A stretch of DNA of 64,000 nucleotides, from contig NZ_JAFKOH010000005.1 in NCBI RefSeq assembly GCF_017303375.1, forward strand, positions 186,001 to 250,000. The letters run 5' to 3'. Within the stretch, counting starts at the first letter, position 1; each line of letters opens with the position of its first letter. Shown here in pieces: positions 24,287 through 33,849 of the stretch. A program made the position numbers and the translations under genes. The notes under the pieces are model-generated. The model was given only the letters and a program-made list of their open reading frames with translations, was not told the origin of the DNA and made no database searches. The stretch is from Bacillus sp. NTK074B. Lineage in GTDB: Bacteria; Bacillota; Bacilli; Bacillales; Bacillaceae_B.

Positions 24287-25066
24287 CTATATCCTATAGA
24301 ATCCCTTGGTATTTCTGAATAAATGATTATATACCGTAAGTTCTGACAACCCTTTTATTTGGGCGATTTTCTCCACTGATCGGTGCATCAAACCGGGGTG
24401 GGTCATTCTCTCAAGGAAGACTCCTCCAAACCGCCATGGACCGTCCGTTTCCACCATCAGTCCATCCAAAGGATACATCTTTACAAGTTCTTGAATTTCC
24501 TCTTCATACAGGACATCTGGTGTAACGGAAATCATATACCCATTATTAATCATTCGTTCTGTGGTTGCCATATCCCCTTTGTACCAGTGAAAGTGTGCTT
24601 TTTCTATTGAATGTTTTTCCAATAGATCACAGATGATCGGGGCATGCTCATAAATCCCATGAAGAATAATGGGTTTATCCAGCTGTTTCGATTGAATGAT
24701 AAAGCGTTCCAGTAATTCTACATATGGCTCAAGAGGGAGTGAAGGTTCTTCTTTCATTTTGTAATAAGGTAACCCTACTTCCCCGATTGCCACAATCTCT
24801 TGATGATGTGCCCCGATGAAATCCAAGAGTTGTTGGACATCTATCTCTCCAGGAAGATCTTGTTCTGGATGATAGCCAGCTGCAGGTTTCACCCGTGGGT
24901 CCTCCCTCGCGACCTCTATATTGAACTGAGATGATTCGATATGGAATGATACAGATATTACAGCTTTCACAGAATAAAGCTCAAGCTCCCTCAGGATTTT
25001 TTCTCGTTCTGCCTGCTTATATAAATCCAGGTGAATGTGGGAATCAATGAGTGAGGTTTTAGACAT
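24287..25066 (-). CDS. TatD-family metal-dependent hydrolase in the thiamine operon
   Basis: 259 residues with a complete TatD metal site: LIDSHIHLDLY (HxH), VAIGEVGLPYY (Glu), IILHGIYEHAP (His), AHFHWYKGD (His) and VETDGPWRF (Asp). TatD enzymes are nucleases or amidohydrolase-like hydrolases. ATG 25066 is chosen (GAGGAG 9 nt upstream) and overlaps the end of the ABC ATPase gene by 8 nt, so it is the last gene of the TPP-controlled operon. A role in processing a thiamine-related compound is inferred from context only. Confidence 0.85.
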   Translation of the reverse strand: MSKTSLIDSHIHLDLYKQAEREKILRELELYSVKAVISVSFHIESSQFNIEVAREDPRVKPAAGYHPEQDLPGEIDVQQLLDFIGAHHQEIVAIGEVGLPYYKMKEEPSLPLEPYVELLERFIIQSKQLDKPIILHGIYEHAPIICDLLEKHSIEKAHFHWYKGDMATTERMINNGYMISVTPDVLYEEEIQELVKMYPLDGLMVETDGPWRFGGVFLERMTHPGLMHRSVEKIAQIKGLSELTVYNHLFRNTKGFYRI

Positions 25067-25796
25067 ATTGGGATAACTCCTCAAAGATATCCGTTTTCCA
25101 CTTAAGGAATTCCTCCGTCAACAAAATCCCTTTGTCACGGGGACGTGGAAACGGTACCTTGAATTCCTTCTGTACCCTGGCAGGCCTTGTCGATAGTACA
25201 ATGATGCGGTCAGACAAGAAAAGGGCCTCGTCGATATTATGAGTGACAAAAAGAACAGAACTTAAATCCTCTTCCCAAATGGAAAGGAGCCATTTCTGCA
25301 TATCCAGTCGTGTAAATTCATCCAGGGCTGAAAAGGGTTCATCCAAACATAAAAAGGATTGAGGGCTCACAAGGGCCCGAATAAATGCCACCCGCTGCTT
25401 CATCCCTCCAGAAAGATCATCAGGATAGGCGTTCTCATATCCCTTCAATCCTGCCCGGTGAATCATTCTGATCGCCATGTCCCTGTCTCTCTTACCGCGC
25501 AGCTCCTGACCAAGCATCACATTCTCCATAACAGTGCGCCACGGCAGAAGGGACGGACTTTGGGGCATATAGCTGATGGATCCCCTCCGGCCACTAATGG
25601 ACTGACCATCCAGCCGGATATCCCCTTTGTCAGGGGTGAATAATCCACCTATCACATGAAACAATGTACTCTTCCCACTCCCTGAAGGACCAAGAATTGA
25701 AACAAACTCACCTTCTCCGACCGAAATGGACAGATCATCAAGAATCAGCTCTCCATCAAAGGATTTGGACATCTTTTCAATTGTTAAGGTCGTCAT
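25059..25796 (-). CDS. thiZ: ABC transporter ATPase, thiamine-precursor uptake (ThiZ-like)
   Basis: 245 residues: Walker A GPSGSGKST (near 36-44), Q-loop region SYMPQSPSLLPW, signature LSGGMKQR, Walker B FLCLDEPFSALD and H-loop VTHNID. It is of the SsuB/TauB/ThiZ type that energises uptake systems with a SsuC-like permease. Context (TPP riboswitch, ThiY-like binding protein, thiamine-binding protein) assigns it to formylaminopyrimidine (HMP-precursor) import. Confidence 0.88.
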   Translation of the reverse strand: MTTLTIEKMSKSFDGELILDDLSISVGEGEFVSILGPSGSGKSTLFHVIGGLFTPDKGDIRLDGQSISGRRGSISYMPQSPSLLPWRTVMENVMLGQELRGKRDRDMAIRMIHRAGLKGYENAYPDDLSGGMKQRVAFIRALVSPQSFLCLDEPFSALDEFTRLDMQKWLLSIWEEDLSSVLFVTHNIDEALFLSDRIIVLSTRPARVQKEFKVPFPRPRDKGILLTEEFLKWKTDIFEELSQYV

Positions 25797-25797
25797 A

Positions 25798-26559
25798 TTA
25801 TTTGTCCCCCTTTCGATTCCACTTCACCATGAATTTCTCCAGTAGAAGGATGATACCGAAAAACACCAGACTGAGGAGCATAATCATGAAGATCGCCACA
25901 AAAACCCGGTCGGTCCTGAATGAAGACGATGCGAGTGTCATATAAACACCAATACCATTTTGGGCACCCAACCATTCAGAGATGACCGCCCCCATCACGC
26001 TGTAAGTAGCTGATATTTTTAACCCCGAGAAGATGGACGGCAGTGCATGTGGCCACTCCACTTTCCTGAAGATCTGCCCTTTTGATGCTCCCGACATTTT
26101 CATATAGAGGATGTATTCTGCATTCGTCTGTCTGAAACCATCCAGGGCAGAAACCGCTACCGGAAAGAAGCAGATCAACGTAATGACGATGATTTTCGGT
26201 AACAGTCCAAACCCGAACCAAATGACAAGAAGCGGTGCCAGTACAATAATGGGTATGTTCTGAGACAGAATCATCAGTGGATAGATTGCTTCCTTGACCT
26301 TTGGAAGGAGATGAAGTCCGACAGCTGTCCCAATTCCAATCGTACAGCCAATTACAAACCCTGCAATCGTAAGAATCGTCGTCGAAGCAAGATGTCCCTT
26401 GAATACAGGCCACGAAACAACACCTTCTGCCCAGATGTCTGAAGGAGAAGGCATCAGCCACGCGGGCACGTGGAATACTCTGATGGATACCTCCCAGATG
26501 ATGAATAAAAGGATGAGGACCAAGAAGGGTCTCCATCCTTTTGAAATCCAAGTTTTCAT
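25798..26559 (-). CDS. thiX: ABC transporter permease, thiamine-precursor uptake (ThiX-like)
   Basis: 253 residues, six helices, BPD_transp_1 fold. The cytoplasmic EAA loop reads EYILYMKMSGASKGQIFRKVEWPHALPSIFSGLK. It starts inside the stop of the thiamine-binding protein gene (4-nt overlap) and is followed 1 nt later by the ATPase gene. Works with ThiY and ThiZ in the cytoplasmic membrane. Confidence 0.88.
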   Translation of the reverse strand: MKTWISKGWRPFLVLILLFIIWEVSIRVFHVPAWLMPSPSDIWAEGVVSWPVFKGHLASTTILTIAGFVIGCTIGIGTAVGLHLLPKVKEAIYPLMILSQNIPIIVLAPLLVIWFGFGLLPKIIVITLICFFPVAVSALDGFRQTNAEYILYMKMSGASKGQIFRKVEWPHALPSIFSGLKISATYSVMGAVISEWLGAQNGIGVYMTLASSSFRTDRVFVAIFMIMLLSLVFFGIILLLEKFMVKWNRKGDK

Positions 26560-26858
26560 CCTCTATACTTCTCCGTTAGTTGGTTCATTTCAATACCCCC
26601 AGGCTGATACAATACTTTGATTTGTGAAATAACGTTCTTGCTTCCTATTTCAACCATCCGTTCATTCATTTGTTCAATCACCTTAAATAACTCTGATAGA
26701 TTTCCTTCCATCGTCGTTTCTAAGGGATGAACTTCATATTTGACACCCGATTGTTCAATGATGGCAATTGCCTCATCAACATATGGAATGACATCTTCCC
26801 CGTTCTTTGTCTTCGGAATGATTTGTATACTAACAAGTGCGTTCCCCATTTTATTCAC
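26556..26858 (-). CDS. Thiamine-binding protein (MTH1187/YkoF-type, PF01910)
   Basis: 100 residues of the Thiamine_BP family: ALVSIQIIPKTKNGEDVIPYVDEAIAII, EVHPLETTMEGNLSELFKVIEQM, and a final IKVLYQPGG. The TTMEGN stretch is the family hallmark. Family proteins bind thiamine or HMP in the cytoplasm; YkoF binds thiamine between two such repeats, and this one is a single repeat that would dimerise. Lies between the binding lipoprotein and permease genes. Confidence 0.85.
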   Translation of the reverse strand: MNKMGNALVSIQIIPKTKNGEDVIPYVDEAIAIIEQSGVKYEVHPLETTMEGNLSELFKVIEQMNERMVEIGSKNVISQIKVLYQPGGIEMNQLTEKYRG

Positions 26859-26861
26859 CTC

Positions 26862-27848
26862 TTATTTCGGTAAGAATTCGTTCGTGAATGCTTTCTTGCT
26901 CTCCAGTTTCTTATCTAATAACTCATTATCATACATCCATGATGCATAGTTCTCCCACACTTCAAGCTTCTGCTCTCCCCATCTTTGAGCATCATCCTTG
27001 TACTTTGGTGCTAACCATTCCTGACTCTTCATGACAAGTTCTTTATCAAGATCGGGTGCTGCTTCCAGAAGAATGTTACCAGCTTCTTTCGGGTTATCGA
27101 TGGCATATTGATACCCTTTGGATGTGGCTGCCAAGAACGCTTTGACCGTAACAGGATCTGATTTGATCATGCTTTCATTCGTGGTGAGGACGGGTGTGTA
27201 ATAATCCAATTTATCCGAATAGTCCTTCACATACATCATGTTCAGATCTTCACCGCGAAGCTCAGCCTCGATTCCCGTCCAACCATAGTAAATCCAGGCG
27301 AAATCAACATCCCGCTTTACGGCAGTAAAGAAATCGGTATCTCCCATGTTGATGAAATTCACTTTCTCCACATGGGCATTCTCTTGTTTCATGATGGAAT
27401 CCATAACGGCTTTTTCAACAGGTGATCCCCATCCTCCATAGCTTTTCCCTTCGAAATCCTTTGGTTTTTCTATACCCTTACTCTTCGGTGAAGCAAACCC
27501 GGATGTATTATGCTGAATAACAGCAGCGATGGATACGAGTGGAACATCCTGGACTCTCGCTTGTGTGACACTTTCCTGGTATCCTACTCCGAATTCGGCC
27601 TTCCCTGAAGCAACGAGCTGATCGGCACCCGCTTCTCCTGGTAGGATGATATCAACATCAAGTCCCTGATCTTTGAAGTAGCCTTGTTCTTTCGCTACGT
27701 ATAAGCCTGTATGATTGGTATTCGGGGTCCAATCGAGTACAACCGAAACCTTTTTGAGATTCTCTTTCTTCTCATCGGCTGTGTCTTCCCCCGCACCGCA
27801 GGCCGTTAATAAAAATACTGAGCAGATAATGAACATCCATTTTTTCAT
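26862..27848 (-). CDS. thiY: Thiamine-precursor ABC substrate-binding lipoprotein (ThiY-like)
   Basis: 328 residues. Lipobox LTAC with Cys17, then an NMT1/ThiY-type domain: VSVVLDWTPNTNHTGLYVAKEQGYFKDQGLDVDI, GYQESVTQARVQDVPLVSIAAVIQHNTSG, YGGWGSPVEKAVM and FAWIYYGWTGIE. ThiY of related bacilli binds N-formyl-4-amino-5-aminomethyl-2-methylpyrimidine. First gene after the TPP riboswitch, whose terminator ends about 80 nt before the start. Confidence 0.9.
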   Translation of the reverse strand: MKKWMFIICSVFLLTACGAGEDTADEKKENLKKVSVVLDWTPNTNHTGLYVAKEQGYFKDQGLDVDIILPGEAGADQLVASGKAEFGVGYQESVTQARVQDVPLVSIAAVIQHNTSGFASPKSKGIEKPKDFEGKSYGGWGSPVEKAVMDSIMKQENAHVEKVNFINMGDTDFFTAVKRDVDFAWIYYGWTGIEAELRGEDLNMMYVKDYSDKLDYYTPVLTTNESMIKSDPVTVKAFLAATSKGYQYAIDNPKEAGNILLEAAPDLDKELVMKSQEWLAPKYKDDAQRWGEQKLEVWENYASWMYDNELLDKKLESKKAFTNEFLPK

Positions 27849-27927
27849 CGTGTTTCCCCCTTATAACATCAGAGTACCAACGTTTATTCCATTATTCTTC
27901 GCTTTAGAGAGTAAATGAATGTAAAAC

Positions 27928-27960
27928 AAAAAAAGCGCCCTGGCTGAAAGCCTTGGACGC
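27928..27960 (-). terminator. Expression-platform terminator of the TPP riboswitch
   Basis: Minus-strand hairpin GCGTCCAAGGC...GCCAGGGCGC followed by seven T. It lies 33 nt after the aptamer, as in transcription-terminating TPP switches. Confidence 0.85.
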
Positions 27961-27993
27961 ATCATTAAACTTGGTTATGTATCGTTTAAGAGA

Positions 27994-28086
27994 ATGTTTC
28001 CTACGCTGGTATCAGCCAGTTCAGGTTCAAAGGGTCAGCATCTACAGGATGCAATCTCAACCGGCCATTCCGGTCCCCCTACACAT
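27994..28086 (-). promoter_or_regulatory. TPP (THI-box) riboswitch
   Basis: The minus strand contains the conserved aptamer core: CCGGTTGAGATT (the CUGAGA-like pyrimidine-sensor helix), GACCCTTTGAACCTGA and the 3' element CTGGCTGATACCAGCGTAGGAA. ATGT/ACAT ends can close P1. TPP binding should favour the downstream terminator and shut off thiY-thiX-thiZ-tatD. Confidence 0.95.
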
Positions 28087-28175
28087 GGAATATGAAATTA
28101 AACGTTATCTTCTTTCCTACTGTGCCATAGAACGGATCGTTATTCAAGTATTTACTTTTCAATTCGATAGAATCC

Positions 28176-29063
28176 TTAAATTTGAAACCCGTCAATGAGC
28201 TTATTGCTATGGAAAATACAGGAAAGTCCTTTTTCAGCATATCCCTTTTGATCATATAAAAAGGCATATTGCAAGAGGAAGAGAATGATCACTATAGGCA
28301 GTATCCTTTGCTCCAAGCTGGTCAAATGTCTTTCAACCTCATATCCACCTACGAACGATTGTTTAAATCTGAAATAATTCTCCCTATCCACCTTTTCCAT
28401 ATCTTTAAGAGAACTTGCCAGAAAGTAAGCGATGTCTGTAACGCACGGGGCGGTTCTGATCCGGGCAAAATCAATGATCCCACTGACATCTTTCCCCCTC
28501 ATCAATATGTTCCCTCGATGGTAATCACTATGAACAAGCTGAACCGGCAACCTGTCATAGTACGACTCCCACCCTTCCATTCTTGATAGTAAATCCTTCC
28601 CTCGCTTCCCGATCTGAGTTGATGCAAACTCTTTTACCCATTCCTTCACGTGACGTGCAATATCCCAAGCTTGTATTTCATAATGGCTGCGATATTCTTT
28701 CAGGAGAAGGTGAAGGGTCGAGAGGTTTGCCCCCGCACTTCCAAATGAGGTGATAGAACAATGGGTCAATGGCGTTCCTTCAAGTTCTTCATAGAGTGAA
28801 TAGATTTGATCTCCCTTTTTCACAAATGGCCGCTCTGAAGAAGTTAATACCGGGGATTCGACATGGAAGCGGTTATTCAGTAGATATGAGGTCAAATGGT
28901 ACTCTTCCATGCAACTCTCAATAGATGCATCCGCTCTCCTCTTTAAATAAAAGGTTCTCATTTCATCCTTCACTTTCATGACATTTGGATAAAGTCGAAG
29001 TGTCTTCATGTCAGTTGGATCGACATTCCACTGGCGTAATATTTCCAAAAGGGGTCCAATCAT
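28176..29063 (-). CDS. APH-family phosphotransferase (aminoglycoside/choline/thiamine-kinase fold)
   Basis: 295 residues of the APH superfamily. Catalytic loop QLVHSDYHRGNILMRG (HxDxxxxN, Asp base and Asn Mg ligand) and the Asp motif GIIDFARIRTAPCVTDIAYFL. The N-lobe contains KVKDEMRTFYLKRR. Family members phosphorylate aminoglycosides, choline, thiamine, or are CotS-like spore proteins. The gene ends about 90 nt upstream of the TPP riboswitch on the same strand, so thiamine kinase is possible but unproven; spore-coat-type kinase is the alternative. Confidence 0.8.
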   Translation of the reverse strand: MIGPLLEILRQWNVDPTDMKTLRLYPNVMKVKDEMRTFYLKRRADASIESCMEEYHLTSYLLNNRFHVESPVLTSSERPFVKKGDQIYSLYEELEGTPLTHCSITSFGSAGANLSTLHLLLKEYRSHYEIQAWDIARHVKEWVKEFASTQIGKRGKDLLSRMEGWESYYDRLPVQLVHSDYHRGNILMRGKDVSGIIDFARIRTAPCVTDIAYFLASSLKDMEKVDRENYFRFKQSFVGGYEVERHLTSLEQRILPIVIILFLLQYAFLYDQKGYAEKGLSCIFHSNKLIDGFQI

Positions 29064-29150
29064 TTCTTTTTCCTTTCAAATCGTAGTAATATACTTACTA
29101 GTATGACTTTGAAAGAATGTCTACATACCAAATGAAGAGAGGTTACAACT

Positions 29151-30053
29151 ATGCAAAGAATCCAAATGACTGAAGATTTATCGTTCTCCAGGATCGTTCA
29201 TGGTTTGTGGAGGCTTGCGGATTGGAAGCAATCGAAGGAAGATACACTTTCTCTTATCCAACATAATATTGAAAACGGCATCACAACCTTTGACCATGCT
29301 GACATCTATGGCTCATACACATGTGAAGCTTTATTCGGTGAAGCCCTTTCCCTTGAACCTTCCTTGCGGAAAAAGATGGAAATTGTGACGAAATGCGGTA
29401 TCGTTCTGCCTTCGGACCATCGACCTGAACATAAAACACACCATTACAACACGAGTAAGAAGCACATTCTCACCTCAGTCGAGAACTCCCTACAAAATTT
29501 AAAAACGGACTATATCGATTTATTATTAATTCACCGACCAGATCCATTCATGAATGGTGAGGAAGTGGCCGAAGCGTTCACTCAGTTAAGGGAAGAGGGA
29601 AAAGTACGCCATTTCGGTGTTTCAAACTTCAAAGATCATCAATGGAATATGCTTCAATCGTATTTACCTTTTCCATTGATTACAAACCAAATTGAGCTGT
29701 CGGCTTATCATTTAGAAAACTTTGAAGATGGTACTTTAAATCTTTGTCAGGAAAAGCGCGTGGCACCCATGGCATGGTCACCACTCGCAGGAGGGGCAAT
29801 CTTTAAAGGTGAAGATGAGAAAGCTCTCCGACTACAACACACATTAAAGAAAATCCAAAAGGAAACGGGTGCAAAAGGAATTGACGAAGTTCTATACGCA
29901 TGGCTTCTCAATCATCCGGCTAACATCATGCCAATCGTTGGTTCAGGGAAAAAACAGCGGATTCAAAACGCGATTGATTCCCTATCCATTACATTGAATC
30001 ATGATCAGTGGTTTGAGATCCTTCAAACATCTATGGGGCATGATGTGCCATAA
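29151..30053 (+). CDS. Aldo/keto reductase (YdhF-like)
   Basis: 300 residues, AKR family (TIM barrel). Tetrad-bearing motifs: TTFDHADIYGSYTCEALFGEAL (Asp-Tyr), EIVTKCGIVLP (Lys), DYIDLLLIHRPDP (His). RHFGVSNFKDHQWNML and the cofactor-binding end PIVGSGKKQRIQNAIDS are typical. Closest in motif style to YdhF oxidoreductases; substrate unknown. Divergent from the kinase gene; terminator at 30071-30105. Confidence 0.88.
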   Translation: MQRIQMTEDLSFSRIVHGLWRLADWKQSKEDTLSLIQHNIENGITTFDHADIYGSYTCEALFGEALSLEPSLRKKMEIVTKCGIVLPSDHRPEHKTHHYNTSKKHILTSVENSLQNLKTDYIDLLLIHRPDPFMNGEEVAEAFTQLREEGKVRHFGVSNFKDHQWNMLQSYLPFPLITNQIELSAYHLENFEDGTLNLCQEKRVAPMAWSPLAGGAIFKGEDEKALRLQHTLKKIQKETGAKGIDEVLYAWLLNHPANIMPIVGSGKKQRIQNAIDSLSITLNHDQWFEILQTSMGHDVP

Positions 30054-30070
30054 TACCTTCACACATAAAG

Positions 30071-30105
30071 AAAGACGATCCTTTTTCTAAAGGGTCGTCT
30101 TTTTT
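30071..30105 (+). terminator. Terminator of the aldo/keto reductase gene
   Basis: Stem AAGACGATCCT / AGGGTCGTCTT then TTTTTT; it reaches the stop of the opposing small gene. Confidence 0.8.
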
Positions 30106-30289
30106 AACGTAGTAGATCTCCACCAACATAATACTCAAGATAAACATCCTGTAATTCATTCATCGACAGTTCATAAAGCTGCTTGTCGAAGGATTTATAG
30201 ACGCCAATCCTCAATAATTGCTGTATATAAAAGTCCTTTTTAAATTCGGGTGTTTTTTTGGATTGTAATTTCGTTTCTTGATGTAGCAT
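30104..30289 (-). CDS. Small FbpA-like (Fur-regulated basic protein family) protein
   Basis: 61 residues; the core KDFYIQQLLRIGVYKSFDKQLYELSMNELQDVYLEYY matches the Fur_reg_FbpA pattern (L-x-x-G-V-Y-K...Q-L-Y-E-L-x-x-x-E-L). B. subtilis FbpA is a short protein that assists the iron-sparing sRNA response. ATG 30289 has GGAGGG 6 nt upstream; the longer reading to 30340 lacks a site. No Fur box was seen upstream, so iron control is not established. Confidence 0.65.
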   Translation of the reverse strand: MLHQETKLQSKKTPEFKKDFYIQQLLRIGVYKSFDKQLYELSMNELQDVYLEYYVGGDLLR

Positions 30290-30459
30290 GTTCATCCCTC
30301 CAGTTGAGGATATACCCCAATTGGTGAGGGAGTTAAACATCCTGGTGATGATTTCCTGAAATCACCATAACTCCGTTAATGTTGTAGTCGATTTCCTTTA
30401 ATAAAGCTATTCTAAGGGTTAATCCAGCCGAAACACTTCATGGTGAGGACCGCGATTGA

Positions 30460-31353
30460 TCATGTACAGGTGTGATGATGTCCTTCCAATATGTGTTTCC
30501 CTTCCACTTGAAGAGTGGCGTGATGGATGCCATATTCTTCTTCGAGGAACTCGGAAAGGTGCCGGATGACTTCATCTCTGTCCATACCATCCTCCACGAC
30601 CACATGGCAACTTAGAGCCGTAAACTCCGAAGTGATGCACCACACATGAAGATCATGCACTTCTATCACTCCATGTACGGCCGACATGCCTTTTTTCACT
30701 TGATCTGTATCCACGTTCCTCGGGGAGCCTTCCATTAGGATGTGAATGGACTCCTTCGTCACTCTCCAGCCGGAGATGATGATGAGAATTGCCACGATGA
30801 CAGAAGCAATCGGATCGGCCAGGTTCCAACCGAAGAAATAGATCAGAAGACCGGCAATGATGGCTCCGACTGAGCCCAGCATATCCCCAAGAACATGAAG
30901 GAAAGCACTCCGGACATTCAAGTTATGTTCTGTATCTCCCCTCATAAGGATCCAGGCTACCAGGATATTCACCACTAATCCAATTACAGCGATGATCATC
31001 ATGTTAGCTGAAACATGAGGAGTATCGATGAAGCGGCGGTAAGCTTCCCAGAAGATATAAAGGGATACGAGAATCAGGGTGATCCCATTCAGAAAGGCAG
31101 CTACGATTTCAAAACGCCTGTAGCCGTATGTCTTCCCTTTGTTGGACGCCTTCTCTCCTATATAAAAAGCAGCGAGGCTCAAGCCAAGTGCCGCAGCATC
31201 GCTGAGCATATGTCCTGCATCGGAAAGAAGTGCCAGACTATTAGTCACTATTCCCCCGATCACTTCGACGATCATAAAGGTAAATATGAATAGAAAACTG
31301 ATTAATAATGCTTTTTTATTTTGGGTGTGGCCATGACTGTGATCGTGACCCAT
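30460..31353 (-). CDS. czcD: Cation diffusion facilitator (zinc/cobalt/cadmium exporter) CzcD
   Basis: 297 residues, six helices. His-rich start MGHDHSHGHTQ and end EGHHHTC. Transport-site motifs: LALLSDAGHMLSDAAALGLS in TM2 (HxxxD) and HVLGDMLGSVGAIIA in TM5, as in Zn(II)/H+ antiporters. The C-terminal cytoplasmic domain (205-297) is the metal-sensing CDF dimerisation domain. Third gene of the cadC-cadA-czcD operon, 10 nt after cadA. Confidence 0.94.
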   Translation of the reverse strand: MGHDHSHGHTQNKKALLISFLFIFTFMIVEVIGGIVTNSLALLSDAGHMLSDAAALGLSLAAFYIGEKASNKGKTYGYRRFEIVAAFLNGITLILVSLYIFWEAYRRFIDTPHVSANMMIIAVIGLVVNILVAWILMRGDTEHNLNVRSAFLHVLGDMLGSVGAIIAGLLIYFFGWNLADPIASVIVAILIIISGWRVTKESIHILMEGSPRNVDTDQVKKGMSAVHGVIEVHDLHVWCITSEFTALSCHVVVEDGMDRDEVIRHLSEFLEEEYGIHHATLQVEGKHILEGHHHTCT

Positions 31354-31363
31354 GGTATATCCC

Positions 31364-33472
31364 TCACTTTCTATCTTTTATTTTGAGTAATCTGAGACCA
31401 TTCAATGTTACAAGCAGTGTCGCTCCCATATCAGCAAAGATGGCAATCCATAATGTAAGCATTCCAGGGATGACAAGCAATAAAGCAAGAAGCTTAATTC
31501 CGATAGCGAAGGAAATATTTTGTTTAATGACAGTAAGCGTTCTCCTGCTTAAACGAATGATGTAGGGCAACTTTTTCAAGTCATCATTCATTAATGCAAT
31601 GTCTGCAGTTTCTAATGCTGTATCTGTTCCTGCCCCGCCCATGGCAATGCCGACGTTTGAAGCGGCAAGTGCTGGAGCATCATTGATTCCATCTCCAATC
31701 ATGGCGACTTTACCATAGGTGTTCATATATCCCTTAACGAAACTCAGTTTTTCTTCAGGAAGAAGACCGGCTTTTATCTCCTTGACCCCTACCCGATTTC
31801 CAATCGAACTTGCCGTTCTTTCATGATCCCCTGTCAGCATCACGGTATGCTCAATCCCCATCTCGTGAAGAAGACGAATCACTTCCTTACTCGTTTCCCT
31901 CACTTCATCCGCAACGGCTATAAGTGCTAAAGGGGTATCAGCTGTTCCGAACAGCATGACGGTTTTTCCTTCCTTTTGAAGGTTTTCAATTTCAGTAGGT
32001 GTCCCGTCAAAGAGACTCTCGGAACCAAGAAAATATCTTTCACCCTCAATGAGACCACTGATTCCTTTACCCGTATGGGATTGAAACTCAAACACTTCAT
32101 AACTTCTATAGTCTATGTTCCGTTCTTCCGCTTTTTTAATGAACGCGTGGGCGAGGGGATGTTGTGAATGAAATTCAAGAGCGGACATCCATTTCCATAA
32201 TTGATCTTCTTCAACATTCCCTAAGGGAATCATATCCGTAACCTCAGGCTCACCTTTTGTAAGAGTGCCTGTTTTATCAAAGGCAATCGCCTTCAAACGG
32301 CCTAATTCTTCCAGATATACTCCACCTTTGATAAGTATGCCATTTTTCGCGGCATTTCCAATCGCTGTGACAATGGCCACGGGAGTAGAAATCACCAATG
32401 CACACGGGCAGCCGACAACCAGCACGGAAAGCCCCTGATACACCCAAGTGGACCATTCTCCATCCAATAGTAGTGGTGGTATAACTGCTACCAGGAACGC
32501 AACGACCATAATGATCGGTGTATAATATTTTGCAAACATATCGATAAATGCCTGGGAAGGGGCTTTTTCTCCCTGAGCTTCCTCGACAAGATGAACGATC
32601 TTGGCAAGGGTCGTATCTTCTATCCGTTTTGTAACCAGCACTTTAAGATAGCCTTCTTCATTTAACGTACCGGCAAATACGGCATCGCCATGAACTTTCT
32701 CCACCGGAACAGACTCGCCTGTAATGGCTGCCTGATTGACGTATGAAGAACCTTCGATAATATCCCCATCCATGGCTATCTTCTGACCGGGTTTCACAAG
32801 CATGATATCACCGATTTCTATATCCTCTGCATCGATCATCATCTCTGTACCTTTTCGAATAATGAGTGCCTGCGGAGGAGCTATATCCATAAGTGAACGA
32901 ATCGATTCCCTTGCCTTATCCATTGAATAAGCTTCCAGTACTTCACTGATGGCAAAAAGGATGACAACGATCGCTCCCTCACCCCACTCACCTATAAAAG
33001 CGGCACCAATTATCGCGATGGTCATCAGCGTTCTCATATCGAACTCAAGCTTCATCAGGTTCTTAATACCCGTTCCAAACAAGCGATACCCACCCGTTAC
33101 GATTGCTGCGGCAAAGGAAAAAGTAGAAAAGAATTCATTATTTTCCACGCCGGTCAATGGGAATAAATAGGCAACCAGAATAAAAAAGACTGAAAGGAAA
33201 AGATGCTTATATTTCCTATAAAAAGGTTCCTTCTCTTCTTGAACCTTCCTCAGTCCGTCTTCTGTTAAGCGAAGCCCTTCGAAGGCCCCTGCTTTTTCTA
33301 CAGATTCCTTTGTGGTATCTCCATAGACAGTAATCTTGGCAGCACCGAAGTTCACCTTAGCATCTACCACTCCTTCGAGATGCTGGACATTCTTTTCGAA
33401 CTTGGCTGCACAACCTGCACATGTAAATCCTTCTACCCTGTATGTTTGTTTATGGGCTGGTTTACTAGTCAC
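31364..33472 (-). CDS. cadA: Cd2+/Zn2+-exporting P1B-type ATPase CadA
   Basis: 702 residues. N-terminal heavy-metal-associated domain with [12 protein letters not shown] (Cys18, Cys21); TM region with the P1B metal motif CPCAL (near 352); phosphorylation motif [13 protein letters not shown] (Asp near 397); TGES and hinge [10 protein letters not shown]. It pumps Cd, Zn and Pb out of the cell. Its start overlaps the 3' end of cadC by 8 nt. Confidence 0.96.
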   Translation of the reverse strand: MTSKPAHKQTYRVEGFTCAGCAAKFEKNVQHLEGVVDAKVNFGAAKITVYGDTTKESVEKAGAFEGLRLTEDGLRKVQEEKEPFYRKYKHLFLSVFFILVAYLFPLTGVENNEFFSTFSFAAAIVTGGYRLFGTGIKNLMKLEFDMRTLMTIAIIGAAFIGEWGEGAIVVILFAISEVLEAYSMDKARESIRSLMDIAPPQALIIRKGTEMMIDAEDIEIGDIMLVKPGQKIAMDGDIIEGSSYVNQAAITGESVPVEKVHGDAVFAGTLNEEGYLKVLVTKRIEDTTLAKIVHLVEEAQGEKAPSQAFIDMFAKYYTPIIMVVAFLVAVIPPLLLDGEWSTWVYQGLSVLVVGCPCALVISTPVAIVTAIGNAAKNGILIKGGVYLEELGRLKAIAFDKTGTLTKGEPEVTDMIPLGNVEEDQLWKWMSALEFHSQHPLAHAFIKKAEERNIDYRSYEVFEFQSHTGKGISGLIEGERYFLGSESLFDGTPTEIENLQKEGKTVMLFGTADTPLALIAVADEVRETSKEVIRLLHEMGIEHTVMLTGDHERTASSIGNRVGVKEIKAGLLPEEKLSFVKGYMNTYGKVAMIGDGINDAPALAASNVGIAMGGAGTDTALETADIALMNDDLKKLPYIIRLSRRTLTVIKQNISFAIGIKLLALLLVIPGMLTLWIAIFADMGATLLVTLNGLRLLKIKDRK

Positions 33473-33833
33473 GTTCCTCCACCTCCAACTGATGGGTCAC
33501 TGCGATCTCGATCAACTGTTTTACGTGATGATCATCCAGGGAATAATAGACAAGCTTTCCTTTTTTTCTGAATTTAGCCAGCCCCTGCTTTTTCAGTAAA
33601 CGCAAATGGTGGGACGCGGTTGCTGTGGAAGACCCTACAATATTAGCCACATCACATACACAAAGTTCGTCTTCTATCGTAAGTGCATACGCTATTTTCA
33701 TTCTCGTTTGATCGGAAAGTGCTTTGAAAATATCTGCGACTTTAGACGTATTTTGTGTTATAATAATCGATTTTAAGCGATTGACCTTTTCATCCTCTAC
33801 ACAAGTTACCTCGCATACATCAGTTTCTTTCAT
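33465..33833 (-). CDS. cadC: ArsR/SmtB-family metal-responsive repressor CadC
   Basis: 122 residues, the length of plasmid pI258 CadC. Cys7 and Cys11 (DVCEVTC) plus Cys58 and Cys60 (ELCVC) fall at the exact positions of the CadC Cd/Pb/Zn site. The wHTH recognition region is [26 protein letters not shown] 33833 is chosen over 33851 because AGGAGAGG lies between them. First gene of the operon; binds the operator just upstream and is released by metal. Confidence 0.95.
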   Translation of the reverse strand: MKETDVCEVTCVEDEKVNRLKSIIITQNTSKVADIFKALSDQTRMKIAYALTIEDELCVCDVANIVGSSTATASHHLRLLKKQGLAKFRKKGKLVYYSLDDHHVKQLIEIAVTHQLEVEERD

Positions 33834-33849
33834 ATTGACACCTCTCCTC

